Shown in pieces: positions 5,302-6,257 of a DNA stretch of 6,257 nt. Source of the stretch: Euryarchaeota archaeon UBA89 (GTDB lineage Archaea > Thermoplasmatota > Poseidoniia > Poseidoniales > Thalassarchaeaceae). The stretch lies in the NCBI GenBank assembly GCA_002495525.1, contig DAFS01000033.1, positions 1 through 6,257 on the forward strand, written 5' to 3'. Position numbers and translations under genes: made by a program. Numbering within the stretch: the stretch's first letter is position 1; every line of letters starts with the position of its first letter. The notes under the pieces were generated by a model, which saw only the letters and a program-made list of their open reading frames with translations, made no database searches and had not been told where the DNA came from.

Positions 5302-6237
5302 ATGGAAGACTCTGGCAAGAAGACTTTCTTAGGCTTAGAAGAGGATAAAAATGGCCCTCATGATATCGTATTATTACCAATACCCTATGAAATGACAACA
5401 AGTTACAGAGAAGGTACTGAATTTGGACCAGAGGCATGTATTGATGCAAGTTTACAGATAGAATTATTTGATGAATTATTAGATGAAGAACTTCCCTGTG
5501 GATATAAATTTTTTACCTCAAAGCCTTGGAATAATGAAGTAAATAGTCTTACAGAAGCTCTAGGAAGTATCGAAAAATTTTCTTCGAAATGGGTTAATGG
5601 AAAACAATTTCCTATTTTTTTAGGCGGAGAACACGGGATGTTATTACCAATAATCAGGTCTCTAAAAAAACATCCAGAAATTAATGGGGATCTAGAAAAA
5701 TTAACAATCTTACAAATTGATGCTCATGCGGATTTAAGAAATGAATTAAACGGAGAAAGATTTTCTCATGGGACCGTGATTAGGAGAGTTTTAGACGAAG
5801 GAGTGGGTAAAATTATCCAGGTAGGGATAAGGACTTACTGCTTAGAAGAAAAAGAGATAATTGAGACTGATGAAAGAGTGAATACATGGTTTGCGAGAGA
5901 TCTAATTCGTATGGATTCTGAAAAATCAAATTGGAACGAAATGATAAATCAAATTAAAAATCTTTCAGGACCAGTATGGCTTAGTTTTGATATAGATGGA
6001 TTAGATGGTTTTCTAGTTCCAGCTACTGGAACACCTGTACCAGGAGGATTGTCATTTTGGGGGGCAAATGAAATAATCCAAGAATTATTTAGTGCCAATA
6101 ATACAATAGTTATCGGTGCAGATATTAATGAAATTTCAACCTCACCGAACACAAATTTAACAGAATTCTCTGCGGCTTTAATAACTACAAAAATTATTGT
6201 GAACCATATTTCGAGTCAAAATAATATTAATCAATAA
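5302..6237 (+). CDS. speB: Agmatinase-family ureohydrolase
   Basis: 311-residue cytosolic di-manganese hydrolase of the arginase/agmatinase family. These enzymes remove urea from a guanidino compound; agmatinase yields putrescine for polyamine synthesis. Seen: IPYEMTTSYREGTEFGPEA at 27-45, the usual N-terminal substrate/fold motif; GGEHG at 108-112 with metal ligand H111; DAHAD at 140-144 (ligands D140, H142, D144); SHGT at 155-158, as in agmatinases; and SFDIDGLD at 228-235 (ligands D230, D232), followed by TGTPVPGG. All six expected metal ligands are present. Deviations are GGE for GGD, LDG for LDP, and PATG for PGTG. I chose ATG 5302 because family homology begins there (FLGL at 9-12). Starts further upstream (ATG 5206, TTG 5161) would overlap the divergent gene. 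In some archaea relatives act on aminopropylagmatine, so the substrate is not settled by sequence. The length is normal and the frame intact. Confidence 0.88.
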   Translation: MEDSGKKTFLGLEEDKNGPHDIVLLPIPYEMTTSYREGTEFGPEACIDASLQIELFDELLDEELPCGYKFFTSKPWNNEVNSLTEALGSIEKFSSKWVNGKQFPIFLGGEHGMLLPIIRSLKKHPEINGDLEKLTILQIDAHADLRNELNGERFSHGTVIRRVLDEGVGKIIQVGIRTYCLEEKEIIETDERVNTWFARDLIRMDSEKSNWNEMINQIKNLSGPVWLSFDIDGLDGFLVPATGTPVPGGLSFWGANEIIQELFSANNTIVIGADINEISTSPNTNLTEFSAALITTKIIVNHISSQNNINQ

Positions 6238-6257
6238 AATCTTTATTAAATCAAAAA

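Noticed and set aside
5949..6152. Minus-strand ORF of 67 codons.
   Set aside because: It is antisense to the metal-binding C-terminal half of the agmatinase-like gene.

Overview
This is an A+T-rich window of compact archaeal chromosome. The evidence for archaea is a tRNA gene with an encoded CCA end, TATA-like boxes upstream of starts with short or no leaders, a T-run directly after a stop codon, and an acidic, sequon-rich surface protein with an N-terminal signal peptide and a C-terminal membrane anchor. The gene content and protein style resemble marine planktonic Thermoplasmatota (Poseidoniia, Marine Group II/III). That placement is an inference from memory of the families and was not tested by search.

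Layout, left to right. A minus-strand Mrp/NBP35-type P-loop ATPase (78-1091) ends in an oligo-T terminator. Across a 111-bp intergenic region it is divergent from a plus-strand small Cys-phosphatase-fold protein of the arsenate reductase/LMW-PTP family (1203-1580). The intergenic region holds a palindromic TATA element and a 15-bp hyphenated palindrome that looks like an operator. A tRNA-Gly(GCC) gene (1610-1684) follows on the plus strand. It abuts, tail to tail, a 1001-residue secreted and membrane-anchored surface protein on the minus strand (1688-4693). Upstream of that, on the same strand, is a small acidic protein of unknown function (4765-5181). This small gene is divergent from a plus-strand ureohydrolase of the agmatinase family (5302-6237), which ends just before the window edge.

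The genes do not form an obvious single pathway. They look like housekeeping functions (Fe-S carrier-like ATPase, polyamine synthesis, redox or arsenate chemistry, translation) beside a lineage-specific surface protein. No mobile element, CRISPR array, IS or phage gene is visible, and no gene-free stretch exceeds 300 bp. The points most worth a second look are the Mrp protein with no cysteine at all and a beta-rich-looking insert where the CxxC belongs, the palindromic divergent promoter, the A1-U72 glycine tRNA, and the modular surface protein.
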